In this document: positions 1 through 8,265 of the stretch, piece after piece
Numbering within the stretch: position 1 is the stretch's first letter
Layout of the letters: every line of letters starts with the position of its first letter
Assembly: GCF_001598055.1 (NCBI RefSeq)
Contig: NZ_CP014844.1
Location: 2,815,622 to 2,879,621, forward strand
Reading direction: 5' to 3'
DNA length: 64,000 nucleotides
From: Cupriavidus nantongensis
GTDB lineage: Bacteria; Pseudomonadota; Gammaproteobacteria; Burkholderiales; Burkholderiaceae
Translations under genes and position numbers: made by a program
Notes under the pieces: model-generated
Databases searched by the model: none
Seen by the model: only the letters and a program-made list of their open reading frames with translations
What the model was told of the DNA's origin: nothing

Positions 1-1871
1 CGATCCGTTGCCTTGATCGGTGTAACCTTGCCTTTCAGTTCAGCGAACTGTGGACGGTCCACCTGCAGAAAGCGGTTCAGACGGAAAGGCAGCTTGGTCT
101 TCTTGAACGAGTGGAACCACGTAAAACTGCGTGCCCTGGTAACCTGATCTTTGAAGATCAAGATACCTTCCATCTCCTTCAAGGCTTTCAATTCCTGCAA
201 CTCGATACGATCTCTTCGCTGGATTGAGCCTGTCAGTGCCTGGTTGAAGTTTGTCGGAAAGAGATTTCCAACACTGCCCTCATAGGAGCCCGTCTCCACA
301 GTGATCGCCTGACCGGCGACCTTCTTGAAGACCTCCAGCGTCTTGTCTGGATCCTCCAGTGCCAACGTGTACTTGATCTTGGTGTTGGCAATCATCGAAT
401 CGACTTCTTCTTTGTTCTCCCCCTTCGCCATTGCGGCCACGTCCTGACCCGCGGCAATCATCATGAAGCCGAGGCTTCGCGCTTGCGCGAACATCAGTGC
501 GATGCCCTCTGCAAAGTAGTAGCCCAGTTCGTCCATCGTAATGATGTAAGGAGCTGGCGAGTTCGTTGCCTTGGTGTCGATGATCTCAGCGTAAGTGCCT
601 TCAAGCCTATGGCCGAGGTTCATCGCCATCATGAGGCGAATACTCGCGACGACAAGCTTGCCAAGGTTGGCCGCTTCCTGCGCGGACTTCTCCAACGTCG
701 GGATCATGACCACCAGGATGCGCCGATTCAGCAGCACATCCATCATGTCGACTTCGGAGTATTTGTCCTTGAAGATGTAGCCATACGTGTCCATGAGCAT
801 GGAGAGCGTCCGCGCGTACTGGCCCGTCAGGTATCCGTGCTGGTCATAGACGCCCTGATCCCACTTGTCAGGCTTGTCCGCGAGATCCGGGCGAAAGCCT
901 GGCAAACCTGTCTCCAAATAGGCTTTGATGGGAAGGAACGCATATTCAGGAATCTCGCCCTTCTTGCCCTTCAGATATAGCTTCACCAGGTTGGGCAGCG
1001 CCAGGTATTCCCGAATTACGCCGATAGACAGCGTAAGGTTCCCGGCGGCACGCTCGTAACAAAGCGTACGCAGTACGGCGTCCATCATGTTCACGGCTTT
1101 CTGCTGCCACTGCGCTCCATCCCCGCCGGCCTTCGGTAACAGGGATGACGAAAGCTGCGACAAGAAGTCTGGCGTGCCCTCGTACCACGGATTCATGCTG
1201 TTCGAATGCTTCTCCGTGGTCTTCTTGCGCTTGTACGGATCCGCGCCGCCCGTCATGAAGTTGAGGACAAGGTAATCGTCCTCTCGCCCCGTGCGACGGC
1301 ACATGCTCCACACTGCGGCATGCAGGCTCGAATCGGCCTTCCCGTCCGAGTAGAAGAAGCCCGACCCCCAAGCCAAGGCATTGAAGCAGATCGAGAGCAG
1401 CGTGACAGTCTTACCCGACCCCGTTGTCCCCATCAGCAGCATGTGAGTACGCGCGTCCGAGTTCGTGACCCAAAGCTCTTTGAGATGCTCAGCAGGATCA
1501 ACGGAGCGCTGGTTCCCTAGGTGCAGGATGCCGTCGGCTTCCTTGCGTTTGATGACCTCCCCTGTACCATCCTTGTTCGGCTCCGCCGCTTCAAGCGTAG
1601 GATCGATGCCCCCAAGATGCTTCGGCATTCGCATCGGCAATTGGAAGCGCTGCCACGAGTACCAGAGTTGGACGAGCAGCATCACCACGGTGATTGGCAG
1701 CCATAGGAACGACAGTGCGACCGAGGCCACGGCGGCCCCTAGCTGGAACTTGGCGTAGTTCCGTGGCTGCTTGAGCCAATCGCCCATCTTTTGGGCGATT
1801 GGTCGAGGGTCGAGCGTGATCCCCTGTTGGGATAATTCTCGATTTGGCGACGTCTGGTATGGGTTATTCAC
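1..1871 (-). CDS. trbC: TrbC/IcmO/DotL-family conjugative coupling ATPase, partial (C-terminus off the window)
   Basis: This is the inner-membrane AAA+ coupling protein that links the relaxosome or substrates to the Dot/Icm-like transfer channel. The reading frame is open from a GTG at 1871 to the left edge. It carries a hydrophobic segment near residues 50-75, a Walker A motif (GTTGSGKT) encoded around 1405-1435, and a Walker B-like segment ITMDELGYYFAEG encoded around 505-545. An internal stretch translating as IAAGQDVAAMAKGENKEE fits the IcmO/TrbC family. The GTG start lies 15 bp after the TrbB stop, so the gene is the last visible member of the leftward trbABC-type operon. In R64 the order trbA-trbB-trbC is followed by the relaxase nikB, so a relaxase may lie just left of the window (inference). 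The start codon is less certain than the identity. Confidence 0.88.
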   Translation of the reverse strand, partial: MNNPYQTSPNRELSQQGITLDPRPIAQKMGDWLKQPRNYAKFQLGAAVASVALSFLWLPITVVMLLVQLWYSWQRFQLPMRMPKHLGGIDPTLEAAEPNKDGTGEVIKRKEADGILHLGNQRSVDPAEHLKELWVTNSDARTHMLLMGTTGSGKTVTLLSICFNALAWGSGFFYSDGKADSSLHAAVWSMCRRTGREDDYLVLNFMTGGADPYKRKKTTEKHSNSMNPWYEGTPDFLSQLSSSLLPKAGGDGAQWQQKAVNMMDAVLRTLCYERAAGNLTLSIGVIREYLALPNLVKLYLKGKKGEIPEYAFLPIKAYLETGLPGFRPDLADKPDKWDQGVYDQHGYLTGQYARTLSMLMDTYGYIFKDKYSEVDMMDVLLNRRILVVMIPTLEKSAQEAANLGKLVVASIRLMMAMNLGHRLEGTYAEIIDTKATNSPAPYIITMDELGYYFAEGIALMFAQARSLGFMMIAAGQDVAAMAKGENKEEVDSMIANTKIKYTLALEDPDKTLEVFKKVAGQAITVETGSYEGSVGNLFPTNFNQALTGSIQRRDRIELQELKALKEMEGILIFKDQVTRARSFTWFHSFKKTKLPFRLNRFLQVDRPQFAELKGKVTPIKATD

Positions 1872-1885
1872 GGTCGATCACCGCA

Positions 1886-2899
1886 TCACCGGTACTGCTT
1901 CACCAGCTCATTCAGGTCCAGCAACTTGCCATCCGCGTTTACCACGGAAGGCGTCTGCGTGAGGCCCATGGCTTCGAATGCCTGACGATTCTTCTCGAGC
2001 CAATCCTTGCCTTTGGTGCACAGCTTGGGAACACGATCTCGGTTCTTGAATAGTTCATCGTTCAGAGTGTTCTCCTTACCGCGTACGTCGACTGCCATCG
2101 CTTCTCGCCATGTCTCTGCCTGCTGCTGCCAATCGCCGCGGCACAACGCGTCGACAGCCACTTCATCGGACCCTGGCTTGTACGCGACGGGTAGGACGAC
2201 AACCGGTTGATGTTGCGCAAGCTCCTGGATCACAGGCTCAGCTGCACGACACGCGGGGCATTTCGGGTCGGAAAAAACGTAGACCGGCGGCGTGCCTTCG
2301 GTAAAGAGCGCGGGACTGACGTAGATCTGCCCGTCTGTACCCAAAAGCTCCGTGCGCGCGATCTTCGGTACATGCGTCGCGGATTCCGACGGCAGTCCCG
2401 ACGGTGCGACCATCTTGTTGGCCTGGGCCAAGATCGCGGCTGCCAATTCCGGCGATTGCGCTTTCGCTGTCGCAAGGGTGGCGATACTGCTGTATAGGCC
2501 CAGCACGAGCATAGGGACGCCGACATATAAGCCGAGCGTGCGTAGCCGCGCTTTCCAACGCTCCGCGGACGAGCGACGATGGAATGCGCCGACAATCAGG
2601 CCATGCGCCCGCTCGGCGTCTTCGCGCGAATGGAATCGCTCAAGAATGCGAAGCTTCTCGCTGGCATCTTCGGTCACAAAGACGATGGCATACGGCGCCG
2701 TAGCCGCATCGTCGTGCGACACTTCGGCCTGTCTGGCCGAGACCACCGAGAACGCATTCAGCGATGCGTCGGGCGCCGTAGTCAACCGGACGCGCGACAA
2801 CGCTTTCAGGTGGCCGGTACTAGCAAAGAAGGACGAGAGGGAGCCGTCCGGCTCGATTCGCACGCAATCCTTCGCCTTACGCTCAAACGAGATCTTCAT
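1886..2899 (-). CDS. trbB: TrbB-like membrane-anchored thioredoxin-fold protein (DsbC/G-like)
   Basis: A 337-residue protein with an N-terminal cytoplasmic region, one hydrophobic anchor (about residues 120-145, LYVGVPMLVLGLYSS) and a periplasmic thioredoxin-like domain. The domain holds a CPAC redox motif (SDPKCPACRAAEPV) and a later cis-Pro-type TPSV. R64 TrbB is a comparable disulfide isomerase-like protein encoded between trbA and trbC, and this gene sits in the same place. A likely role is folding of disulfide-bonded transfer or pilus proteins in the periplasm. I chose ATG 2899 over ATG 2905 because AAGGA lies six bases ahead of 2899 and directly abuts 2905. Confidence 0.82.
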   Translation of the reverse strand: MKISFERKAKDCVRIEPDGSLSSFFASTGHLKALSRVRLTTAPDASLNAFSVVSARQAEVSHDDAATAPYAIVFVTEDASEKLRILERFHSREDAERAHGLIVGAFHRRSSAERWKARLRTLGLYVGVPMLVLGLYSSIATLATAKAQSPELAAAILAQANKMVAPSGLPSESATHVPKIARTELLGTDGQIYVSPALFTEGTPPVYVFSDPKCPACRAAEPVIQELAQHQPVVVLPVAYKPGSDEVAVDALCRGDWQQQAETWREAMAVDVRGKENTLNDELFKNRDRVPKLCTKGKDWLEKNRQAFEAMGLTQTPSVVNADGKLLDLNELVKQYR

Positions 2900-2909
2900 G
2901 TTCATTCCT

Positions 2910-4028
2910 TCACGGTCGGTTCAATAGCGAAAATTCTTCTTGCTTACTGGATGGCTCGATTAGGCCCGTATCCTCGAGGTACTTGCGTAGGCCAGCCAGC
3001 GCGTTGTCCACGTGTGGTTCCTTCAAAACGCATCCGGCTTCCCACGCCACCTCCTCAGCCTGCATATGATTGAAGACGCCAGCCGACTCCATCATCGGGG
3101 CCTTACGCCCGGCCGTATTGAGCGGGTACCACAGTGCGCGGTCGTTCGGTTTGAGCCAGATGAATTCCGAGGATGGGAGAGTGCCAAGTTCCCGCGCTTG
3201 AATCAGCATCGCCATTAAGAGCGTGCGTGGGTACCTGTGCTTCTTTATCCAGGTATCCACTTCCTTGGATCGCAGGCAACGCTGAAATGCGGGGGTGGCC
3301 ACAGAGAAGTCTGGCCGCGAACCTTCATTCGAAGCACTGTAGTTGAGGGCATCCATGAGGTCGCGACACGCATCGATGTCCTTGAAGAAGACCCGCAGCC
3401 CGAACACGGCGAACAGTGCCCGTTCAGTAGGCGTCAACTGCCCCAGCTCACGTCGGTCAGCAATGGGCCTGCCGAGCTGTTGCGCCAGGAGATCGCGGGC
3501 CCGTTCATCGTCCAGCTTCTCTGAATGGATAAGCCCGTGCTCCGCAACCCATTCTTCCGGATGCACCGACGATGCCCACTCCGGCGGATCTTCCTGGGAG
3601 AGATCGCGGTGCAAGATTGGCGCGACCGCGGAGAAGTTGCGGCTCTGTGCTTCCAACAGGCCTTGAATCGTGTAGACGCTTTTTGCCTTTAGGATCGGGT
3701 TGCGCAAAGCCTTGAGGGCGAACCAGATGCCCAAGGACACAGGCACAAACGCCCAGAGGTACCCGACTGCCGACCCGGCCACCCAGATCTCTTTGAACGT
3801 CACGACACGTGCGTACTTGAAATAGGTGACCAGCTGCCACTGACGATCTCTGGCGAAGTCGAACAGTTTCGCCCAAGGGTAGATCTCGTATCCCTTCCAG
3901 ATCAGCAGTCGTTGAGCCATGGCCTCATGTCGGAACGTCCACAGAAACCAGAGGAGCGCGACCGCGATCAGAATGCACATGCCGAACAGCGGCGCTGCCG
4001 AGCGGTCGTTCTTTACTTGATCTGACAT
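2910..4028 (-). CDS. trbA: TrbA/IcmP/DotM-family type IVB coupling complex protein
   Basis: A 372-residue inner-membrane protein with two or three N-terminal hydrophobic segments (residues 14-32 and about 85-105) and a long cytoplasmic domain. The spacing and the motif around IYPWAKLFDFARDRQW fit DotM/IcmP, partner of the DotL/IcmO ATPase in the coupling complex. The start is supported by a strong AAGGAGG ribosome-binding site five bases upstream, and the gene overlaps the end of the preceding transglycosylase gene by 16 bp. The order DotM, TrbB, DotL matches R64 trbA-trbB-trbC. Confidence 0.85.
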   Translation of the reverse strand: MSDQVKNDRSAAPLFGMCILIAVALLWFLWTFRHEAMAQRLLIWKGYEIYPWAKLFDFARDRQWQLVTYFKYARVVTFKEIWVAGSAVGYLWAFVPVSLGIWFALKALRNPILKAKSVYTIQGLLEAQSRNFSAVAPILHRDLSQEDPPEWASSVHPEEWVAEHGLIHSEKLDDERARDLLAQQLGRPIADRRELGQLTPTERALFAVFGLRVFFKDIDACRDLMDALNYSASNEGSRPDFSVATPAFQRCLRSKEVDTWIKKHRYPRTLLMAMLIQARELGTLPSSEFIWLKPNDRALWYPLNTAGRKAPMMESAGVFNHMQAEEVAWEAGCVLKEPHVDNALAGLRKYLEDTGLIEPSSKQEEFSLLNRP

Positions 4029-4489
4029 CCGAACCTCCTTGCGGCGTCGGCGACCCGCAAGACATAGCCATAACCAATGACGGGGTCCGGGTTGTGATAC
4101 CTCGCCACGCCAGTCCAGAAATCACGTGCACGGTTTATCTCGTAGCGCAAGACGTATCCGGCACCGCGGATTGCAAGACACCGATCCTGGACGATCTGCT
4201 GCGCCGTGATGCCGAAGTTGCGCTGGAACACCCGGATCCAGAAGTCATTAAGTTGCATGATTCCGTAATCGCGTGATCCGTTTCGATTGGGTCGGGAGAC
4301 CATGGTTGTGCTTTTCGACCCGGAAGACTCCACCTGGTGGATGCCACGCAGAATGCAGGAAGGCACCTGATATTCGATCTCTGTCGCCGCAAAACACTGC
4401 GCGAGTTCTGCATCGTCCGAAGCTGACGCGACGGATCCCATTCCAGCTATCGCTGCGGCACCCAGAAGCTTTCCCAGCCGGACCCTCAT
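4013..4489 (-). CDS. Lytic transglycosylase (SLT/VirB1/PilT-R64 type)
   Basis: A 158-residue secreted protein with an N-terminal signal peptide ending about ASA-S, followed by a goose-lysozyme/SLT fold. The likely catalytic Glu is in GIHQVESSGSK; DYGIMQLN and ARYHNPDP match the family's conserved motifs. It would open peptidoglycan locally for assembly of the mating channel or pilus. R64 encodes such an enzyme (its PilT) within the pilus operon, but here it heads the trb operon instead. GAGGAG lies five bases upstream of the ATG, and the start overlaps the previous stop in an ATGA. Confidence 0.85.
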   Translation of the reverse strand: MRVRLGKLLGAAAIAGMGSVASASDDAELAQCFAATEIEYQVPSCILRGIHQVESSGSKSTTMVSRPNRNGSRDYGIMQLNDFWIRVFQRNFGITAQQIVQDRCLAIRGAGYVLRYEINRARDFWTGVARYHNPDPVIGYGYVLRVADAARRFGCQIK

Positions 4490-4893
4490 TGCGTCTCCTC
4501 GATCTCTTCAATGCAAACCAGTAGATGGCGCAGCTTTTCAGTCGAGAACAACAAGGCGTACTCGCCTCCCTTCCGGATACGGTCCAGGCGCCGATTTGCC
4601 TCCGGAATGGTCTCGATGTGATGCGGCCACTTGTGCTCGATGGCGATCACAACCGGTATCGCCGCGGTGAAAGGCACTGCAGAGAAAAAGCGGTTTAGCT
4701 CGACATGGCACGCTTCCAGGTCATCCCGTGACATCGCTGACACCATCTGCGCCATGCGGTGGGCAGCGGCGGCAATCTGCTGCCTGGGCATGCCTGTGGG
4801 CGACGCGTCGATCTGCCTTGCCACCATGCGGCCCACTTCCGACTGGAGCAGTTCGATCAACGCCGCCCGTGGCTCTCCGAGCATTGAGGCCAT
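4486..4893 (-). CDS. Unknown 135-residue protein, first gene of the leftward trb operon
   Basis: A mostly alpha-helical soluble protein of 135 residues with no signal peptide or membrane segment; I do not recognise it. It has AGGAG ten bases before the ATG at 4893 and overlaps the transglycosylase gene by four bases, so it is translationally coupled to the trb genes. It is the first gene after the dyad operator at 4916-4935, so it probably opens the regulated leftward transcript. A role in transfer is inferred from position only. Confidence 0.65.
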   Translation of the reverse strand: MASMLGEPRAALIELLQSEVGRMVARQIDASPTGMPRQQIAAAAHRMAQMVSAMSRDDLEACHVELNRFFSAVPFTAAIPVVIAIEHKWPHHIETIPEANRRLDRIRKGGEYALLFSTEKLRHLLVCIEEIEETQ

Positions 4894-4915
4894 GTGTTAG
4901 GATCTCCTGTGGTTC

Positions 4916-4935
4916 CGTATCGCTGTAACGATACG
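4916..4935. promoter_or_regulatory. 20-bp dyad operator, copy 1 (perfect inverted repeat)
   Basis: CGTATCG-CTGTAA-CGATACG is a perfect 7+7 bp inverted repeat with a 6-bp spacer. It lies between the leftward trb operon and the rightward gene at 4975, where it could control both. A further half-site (GTATCG, 4940-4945) follows. It is the most symmetric of seven copies in the window; the others are at 5328, 22022, 25476, 28052, 35061 and 48425. Confidence 0.75.
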
Positions 4936-4974
4936 CATTGTATCGTCAAAATTTAAGTTGACTGGGAGGAAAAA

Positions 4975-5217
4975 TTGTCTGCACCCACGGAGAAGCCACA
5001 AGCGCGCCCCAAGCCGGCTATGCAGGAGGATGACGAAGGCTCCACGCAGGACCTTAGTCATCTGGCGAGTCTTGCAGGACTCGGGCTGATTGGTCACGTT
5101 GCAGACTTTGCTGAAACTGCTTCCGAGGAAATTGTTGGCGAACGCCCAGGTGGGTCCGTCCTCGCCACGGACCCGCGAGCAGCGGTCGAGCCTCGCAAGC
5201 GCTATACCCCCAGGTGA
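4975..5217 (+). CDS. Small unknown protein upstream of repA (TTG start)
   Basis: An 80-residue reading frame starting at TTG, preceded by a strong GGGAGGA at 4964-4970 with good spacing, which is the main reason to accept it. The protein has a charged N-terminus and a helical segment LSHLASLAGLGLIGHVADF. It is not in the repA frame. It starts 40 bp after the perfect dyad operator and ends 80 bp before the repA promoter, so it could be a regulator of copy control or of the divergent trb operon. That is inference; I recognise no family. Confidence 0.5.
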   Translation: MSAPTEKPQARPKPAMQEDDEGSTQDLSHLASLAGLGLIGHVADFAETASEEIVGERPGGSVLATDPRAAVEPRKRYTPR

Positions 5218-5296
5218 GCGCTGGTTGGCGTTGGGCCGAGCACCGGCCTACTTGGCGCAGGTGTATCGGCGGCGCGATAGGAACGACGCGAGGAAT

Positions 5297-5325
5297 TTGA
5301 CATATCACCGCTCCGGCTCTATGGT
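5297..5325 (+). promoter_or_regulatory. repA promoter (TTGACA-N17-TATGGT)
   Basis: A consensus -35 TTGACA at 5297-5302 is separated by exactly 17 bp from a -10-like TATGGT at 5320-5325. A copy of the dyad operator begins two bases after the -10 and would cover the transcription start, so a bound repressor should block repA transcription. The position also argues that repA starts at ATG 5357 rather than further upstream in the same frame. Confidence 0.7.
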
Positions 5326-5327
5326 TA

Positions 5328-5347
5328 CGTGTCATTACAACGATACG
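5328..5347. promoter_or_regulatory. 20-bp dyad operator, copy 2, at the repA transcription start
   Basis: CGTGTCA-TTACAA-CGATACG has the same 7-6-7 architecture as the other copies, with an intact right half. It follows the repA -10 immediately and ends nine bases before the chosen repA ATG. This placement predicts repression of replication initiator synthesis. Confidence 0.7.
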
Positions 5348-5356
5348 GAATTGGTC

Positions 5357-6364
5357 ATGGCTGAATTGGAACTCGTTGCCCCGGCTGCCACGAGGAGACC
5401 CAAGGTTGTTGCTGGCGAAAAGGTCATTCACGCATCGACCGTGATCGCCGCTCGCAAGCCCGGTCTTGATGAGGTCGGATTTGGCGCGAAATGTCTCGTC
5501 TCGGCTTCCTTGCCATACCGAAATCCGAAGCCAGAGCAGTTGGTCAACGGCGCGTGGCTCAGGCACAACGGCAACTACGCTCTGTGGGTACAAGGCGGTA
5601 TCAACGGGATTCCATACGGCATTTATCCGCGACTGTTTGTCATGTGGCTGACATCGGAGGCGCTCCGCACGGGCAGCCGGAAGATTCATACCGGTGGAAC
5701 GTTCGCTGAGTTTTGTCGCAAGCTGAATATTGATCGGAGTCGAGGCAAGCGCGGTGCGGGCAAAGCCCTGATCGAACAAGCAGATCGCTTCCTGCAGAGC
5801 CGTGCTGCCTTCGTAACACTTCCCGCGCATCTCGCGACCGGCAAGCGAGCGGACTTTCTTAGCGCGAAGCTAAAGCACACCGACCTACTCAGCTTCGCCG
5901 ACGGATACTCGCTCTTCTTTGATCCGGATGAGCAAGCGTCTCAGCAAGGTTCCCTCTTTAGCTCAGAAATTACCCTTACGGAGAACTTCTTCGACGAAAT
6001 TACGGCTCACTGCATTCCAGTGGATCTGCGAGCCGTTACTGCCCTGCAGCGCTCGCCCATGGATCTGGATATCTATCAGTGGCTTGCCTATCGGATGTTC
6101 AAGCTGACCAAGCCGGCCTATCCAACCTGGGAGCAGCTGTACCAGCAGTTCGGCTCAAACTACGGGCGGTTGCGTGACTTCCGAAGCGAGTTCATCGAAT
6201 CACTTAAACGAGTCCACCTCGTCTACCCCGGGCTCCGCGTATCTGAAGCCGAAGGTGGGTCCGGTCTAGTTCTTTATCCATCGCCGACACCAGTCGCGCC
6301 AACCTCACTGCCCGCGGCGCGCAACGCCAGTGAAGCTTCGCCCCAACTGCTATTGGTTAGCTAA
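5357..6364 (+). CDS. repA: Plasmid replication initiator RepA (RepA_C family)
   Basis: A 335-residue initiator. The segment GIPYGIYPRLFVMWLTSEALR and the following SRKIHTGGTFAEFCRKLNI are characteristic of the plasmid RepA_C family, found in IncW-like and many proteobacterial replicons. The frame is open further upstream to 5090, but a promoter and operator lie inside that extension, so ATG 5357 (MAELELVAPA) is the best start; its ribosome-binding site is weak (GGAA). RepA should bind the 16-bp iterons, one of which lies 100 bp downstream at 6465 and nine of which lie at 9553-9858. Expression is probably limited by the operator at 5328-5347. Confidence 0.85.
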   Translation: MAELELVAPAATRRPKVVAGEKVIHASTVIAARKPGLDEVGFGAKCLVSASLPYRNPKPEQLVNGAWLRHNGNYALWVQGGINGIPYGIYPRLFVMWLTSEALRTGSRKIHTGGTFAEFCRKLNIDRSRGKRGAGKALIEQADRFLQSRAAFVTLPAHLATGKRADFLSAKLKHTDLLSFADGYSLFFDPDEQASQQGSLFSSEITLTENFFDEITAHCIPVDLRAVTALQRSPMDLDIYQWLAYRMFKLTKPAYPTWEQLYQQFGSNYGRLRDFRSEFIESLKRVHLVYPGLRVSEAEGGSGLVLYPSPTPVAPTSLPAARNASEASPQLLLVS

Positions 6365-6464
6365 ACGGTGTTTCACGTAAGGCCGCGGCGCCCGATACCG
6401 AAAGCCACCAAAGGAGCCGCGCAATCTGTGTTGGGAGCAGATATACCGCAGCTCGAACATCCGG

Positions 6465-6480
6465 GGTGAAATGGTCGCGC
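6465..6480 (+). repeat. Isolated RepA iteron copy directly downstream of repA
   Basis: GGTGAAATGGTCGCGC is identical to iterons at 9664, 9753 and 9776 in the main origin 3 kb to the right. It is the only copy outside that cluster. The rest of the 6365-6660 interval shows no convincing gene or other signal. Its position directly behind repA suggests the origin was once contiguous with repA. Confidence 0.8.
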
Positions 6481-6661
6481 TTCCAGCGGCATGCGAGCCG
6501 GCCAGCGGCGAAACTACAGGCGGTGGATGCCACCGAGTCGCGCGAGCCAGCAACGTGGCTAAGCGAATGCCCCCACAACGTTGGGTGTGGAATCGCTTTT
6601 CGCAGACCGATAACCAAGCAACAGATTCGTGGGTTTCCCAAGCGTCTCTCGTGCTTTTCTT

Positions 6662-6820
6662 ATGATTGATATCGTTATCGTCGCTGCTGCATTCATTCTC
6701 TGTATCTGCTATAAAGTTCGCGAGGTATTAGTCCGGCACGCCACCGTAACGAGGTTGATTGCCGACCTGGAATCGATGCTCGCCCAACGTCGCGCGATGC
6801 TTGACCGCCATCGATCCTAA
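6662..6820 (+). CDS. Possible small membrane protein
   Basis: A 52-residue frame (MIDIVIVAAAFILCICYKVREV...) with one N-terminal transmembrane helix followed by a charged amphipathic helix. An in-frame GTG at 6629 would lengthen it by 11 residues. No clear ribosome-binding site precedes either start, so support comes from composition and from the tight spacing to the next gene. Its function is unknown. Confidence 0.35.
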   Translation: MIDIVIVAAAFILCICYKVREVLVRHATVTRLIADLESMLAQRRAMLDRHRS

Positions 6821-6859
6821 AGACTGGCTGGCGGAACCGTGCTGGGCACGGAGGCCAAC

Positions 6860-7171
6860 GTGAAGATCCGACGCATCCGAAAGGTCGAACAGTTCCGGAA
6901 CCGAGTCATTACCGACAAGCTTGTCATCGGAAGCGACTGGGTGCCATCGGCCCCAAACATCAACGCGCTTCCCAAGCCACTGCGTGACTTCATTGTCCGG
7001 CTCTACGCTTATGATCCCCAGCACTACGTCCAGAAGGTCGCCGTGCTGCAGGAACACATCCGGATGCTCGAGGCGGATAACAAGCGACTCCGCAATGAGC
7101 TGGGGTGGTGCCGGAAAGCTCTAGGACAGGCGACGGATGGCGGGTCAGCTCCAGCCAAGGCTATTGGATAG
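6860..7171 (+). CDS. Unknown coiled-coil protein in the SOS cassette region
   Basis: A 103-residue protein with a short coiled coil near its C-terminus (VAVLQEHIRMLEADNKRLRNEL). I chose GTG 6860 (VKIRRIRKV) because GGAGG lies five bases ahead of it; an in-frame GTG at 6839 lacks this. It ends convergently, nine bases before the end of the SRAP gene on the other strand. No family recognised. Confidence 0.6.
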   Translation: MKIRRIRKVEQFRNRVITDKLVIGSDWVPSAPNINALPKPLRDFIVRLYAYDPQHYVQKVAVLQEHIRMLEADNKRLRNELGWCRKALGQATDGGSAPAKAIG

Positions 7172-7180
7172 GCAAGCGTC

Positions 7181-7861
7181 TTACTGGACGGGAACAACGA
7201 GCTGGGGCCCTTGATTCCGAACGTTCCCCACTTCCTTCCCTACTTCCCACCATTGGAACGTGTCCGCGGCAAGCATGCCCGTGCGAAGCAGATTCTCTGC
7301 GCCCTCGGGTGCCAGGGCAGGATCAAGCCACAACCGTGCATCCTCCCCATCTAAGACGACTGGGCGCCGATCATGGACGTCGACCAGGCCCCCATCAGCA
7401 TCCGAAGTGATAATCACCATTCCGCCGGCCGGCTGCTCCTCCCAGACGTCCGCTAGGCCGGCAAAGAAGCAGGGGCCCTCACGACGTGAGATGAACTGTG
7501 GTCGCTTAACCCCGTCGATAACCGGCCATTCATACCAGCCATCGGCGGGGACGATTACTCGCTTGCGAGCCGCCCAAAGCCCCCGGTAATACCCGCTGGT
7601 CGGAACGCTTTCGATGCGGGCATTGATGACAACCCTACGGGTCTTATCGGCGCGAGCCCAGTGCGGCTTGTAGCCCCATGTGATGGCCTCACAGCGGCCT
7701 AGGGCTTGGGAATTCAGGCGGTCAAAGGCCCAAACCTCAGTCTGCGGCGCAACGTTGTATCGTGGCCGGAGATCCCCGACGTGCTCGGCGACGCTACTGT
7801 CCCAGCCCATCGCTACCGCAAACAGCCGTAAATCGCTAAATTGGGTGATGCGTCCGCACAT
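7181..7861 (-). CDS. SOS response-associated peptidase / abasic-site crosslinker (SRAP, YedK/HMCES family)
   Basis: A 226-residue SRAP protein. It starts MCGRITQ, giving the catalytic Cys2 that forms a thiazolidine crosslink with abasic sites in single-stranded DNA. Other family motifs are present: RPRYNVAP (Asn), PADGWYEW (Glu) and VHDRRPVVL (His). The true start is ATG 7861, not the upstream ATG in frame, because Cys2 must follow Met1 and GAGG precedes it. It lies five bases after an upstream gene that begins at a perfect LexA box, so it is probably SOS-induced. Plasmid SRAP proteins may protect transferred single-stranded DNA (inference). Confidence 0.9.
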   Translation of the reverse strand: MCGRITQFSDLRLFAVAMGWDSSVAEHVGDLRPRYNVAPQTEVWAFDRLNSQALGRCEAITWGYKPHWARADKTRRVVINARIESVPTSGYYRGLWAARKRVIVPADGWYEWPVIDGVKRPQFISRREGPCFFAGLADVWEEQPAGGMVIITSDADGGLVDVHDRRPVVLDGEDARLWLDPALAPEGAENLLRTGMLAADTFQWWEVGKEVGNVRNQGPQLVVPVQ

Positions 7862-7865
7862 CCCG

Positions 7866-8192
7866 TCACCTCGGAAATGAAACATCTCGGCCAGGGTTGC
7901 TGGCCCCATGGAAAATGTCGTGCACACGTGCATTGTGCTCAGCAATACATGGCTCGCCGGCAGTCTCGTGCTGCCAGCATGCTCGAATGAAGTTTCTCGA
8001 CTCTAGGCATCCACCGTCCAGAGACCGTTCGAGCTGATCGCCCCGGACCACCAACCGGCGAAGGCGAAACACTTCCCACGCCAGCGCCATCACCACATGC
8101 TTCGATGGTGCCGCGCGGCAGAGCGCACGTAGCTCACGGGCCGTAAGCTTTGGAAGCTCGTATTTGCCGTCTGGGCCGATGGGGTATCTCAT
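7866..8192 (-). CDS. Unknown 108-residue protein, first gene of the LexA-controlled unit
   Basis: The protein has an N-terminal helical region (LPKLTARELRALCRAAPSK) and a Cys/His-containing C-terminal half. I do not recognise it. The ATG at 8192 has no ribosome-binding site: it lies four bases from the LexA box, and the (TA)5 core could act as the -10, which would place transcription start at or near the ATG. A leaderless mRNA is therefore plausible; otherwise an internal start is used. It is followed at once by the SRAP gene. Confidence 0.55.
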   Translation of the reverse strand: MRYPIGPDGKYELPKLTARELRALCRAAPSKHVVMALAWEVFRLRRLVVRGDQLERSLDGGCLESRNFIRACWQHETAGEPCIAEHNARVHDIFHGASNPGRDVSFPR

Positions 8193-8195
8193 GGA

Positions 8196-8211
8196 CTGTA
8201 TATATATACAG
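8196..8211. promoter_or_regulatory. Perfect LexA (SOS) box
   Basis: CTGTATATATATACAG, flanked by A and T, is an exact match to the enterobacterial LexA consensus CTG-N10-CAG with a (TA)5 core. It lies between the leftward orf108-SRAP pair and the rightward gene at 8266. The SOS-associated product next to it supports its function. Confidence 0.9.
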
Positions 8212-8265
8212 TGCCATCGTCTCGGTCAACCCTATGTCGGTCAGTGCAGGCCAGACCCAGATGCC

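Noticed and set aside
205..215. Half-site CGATACG inside the trbC gene as a further operator copy
   Set aside because: Only one arm matches; the partner arm at the required 6-bp spacing is absent, and the position is within a coding region.
5054..5830. A 258-residue minus-strand frame over the repA promoter and repA
   Set aside because: Its translation is Arg/Cys/Pro-rich and lacks motifs. It overlaps a well-supported promoter, operator and repA.
8164..8265. Upstream ATG codons for the rightward gene next to the LexA box
   Set aside because: They lie before or within the LexA box, where the promoter must be, so they are unlikely to be in the mRNA.
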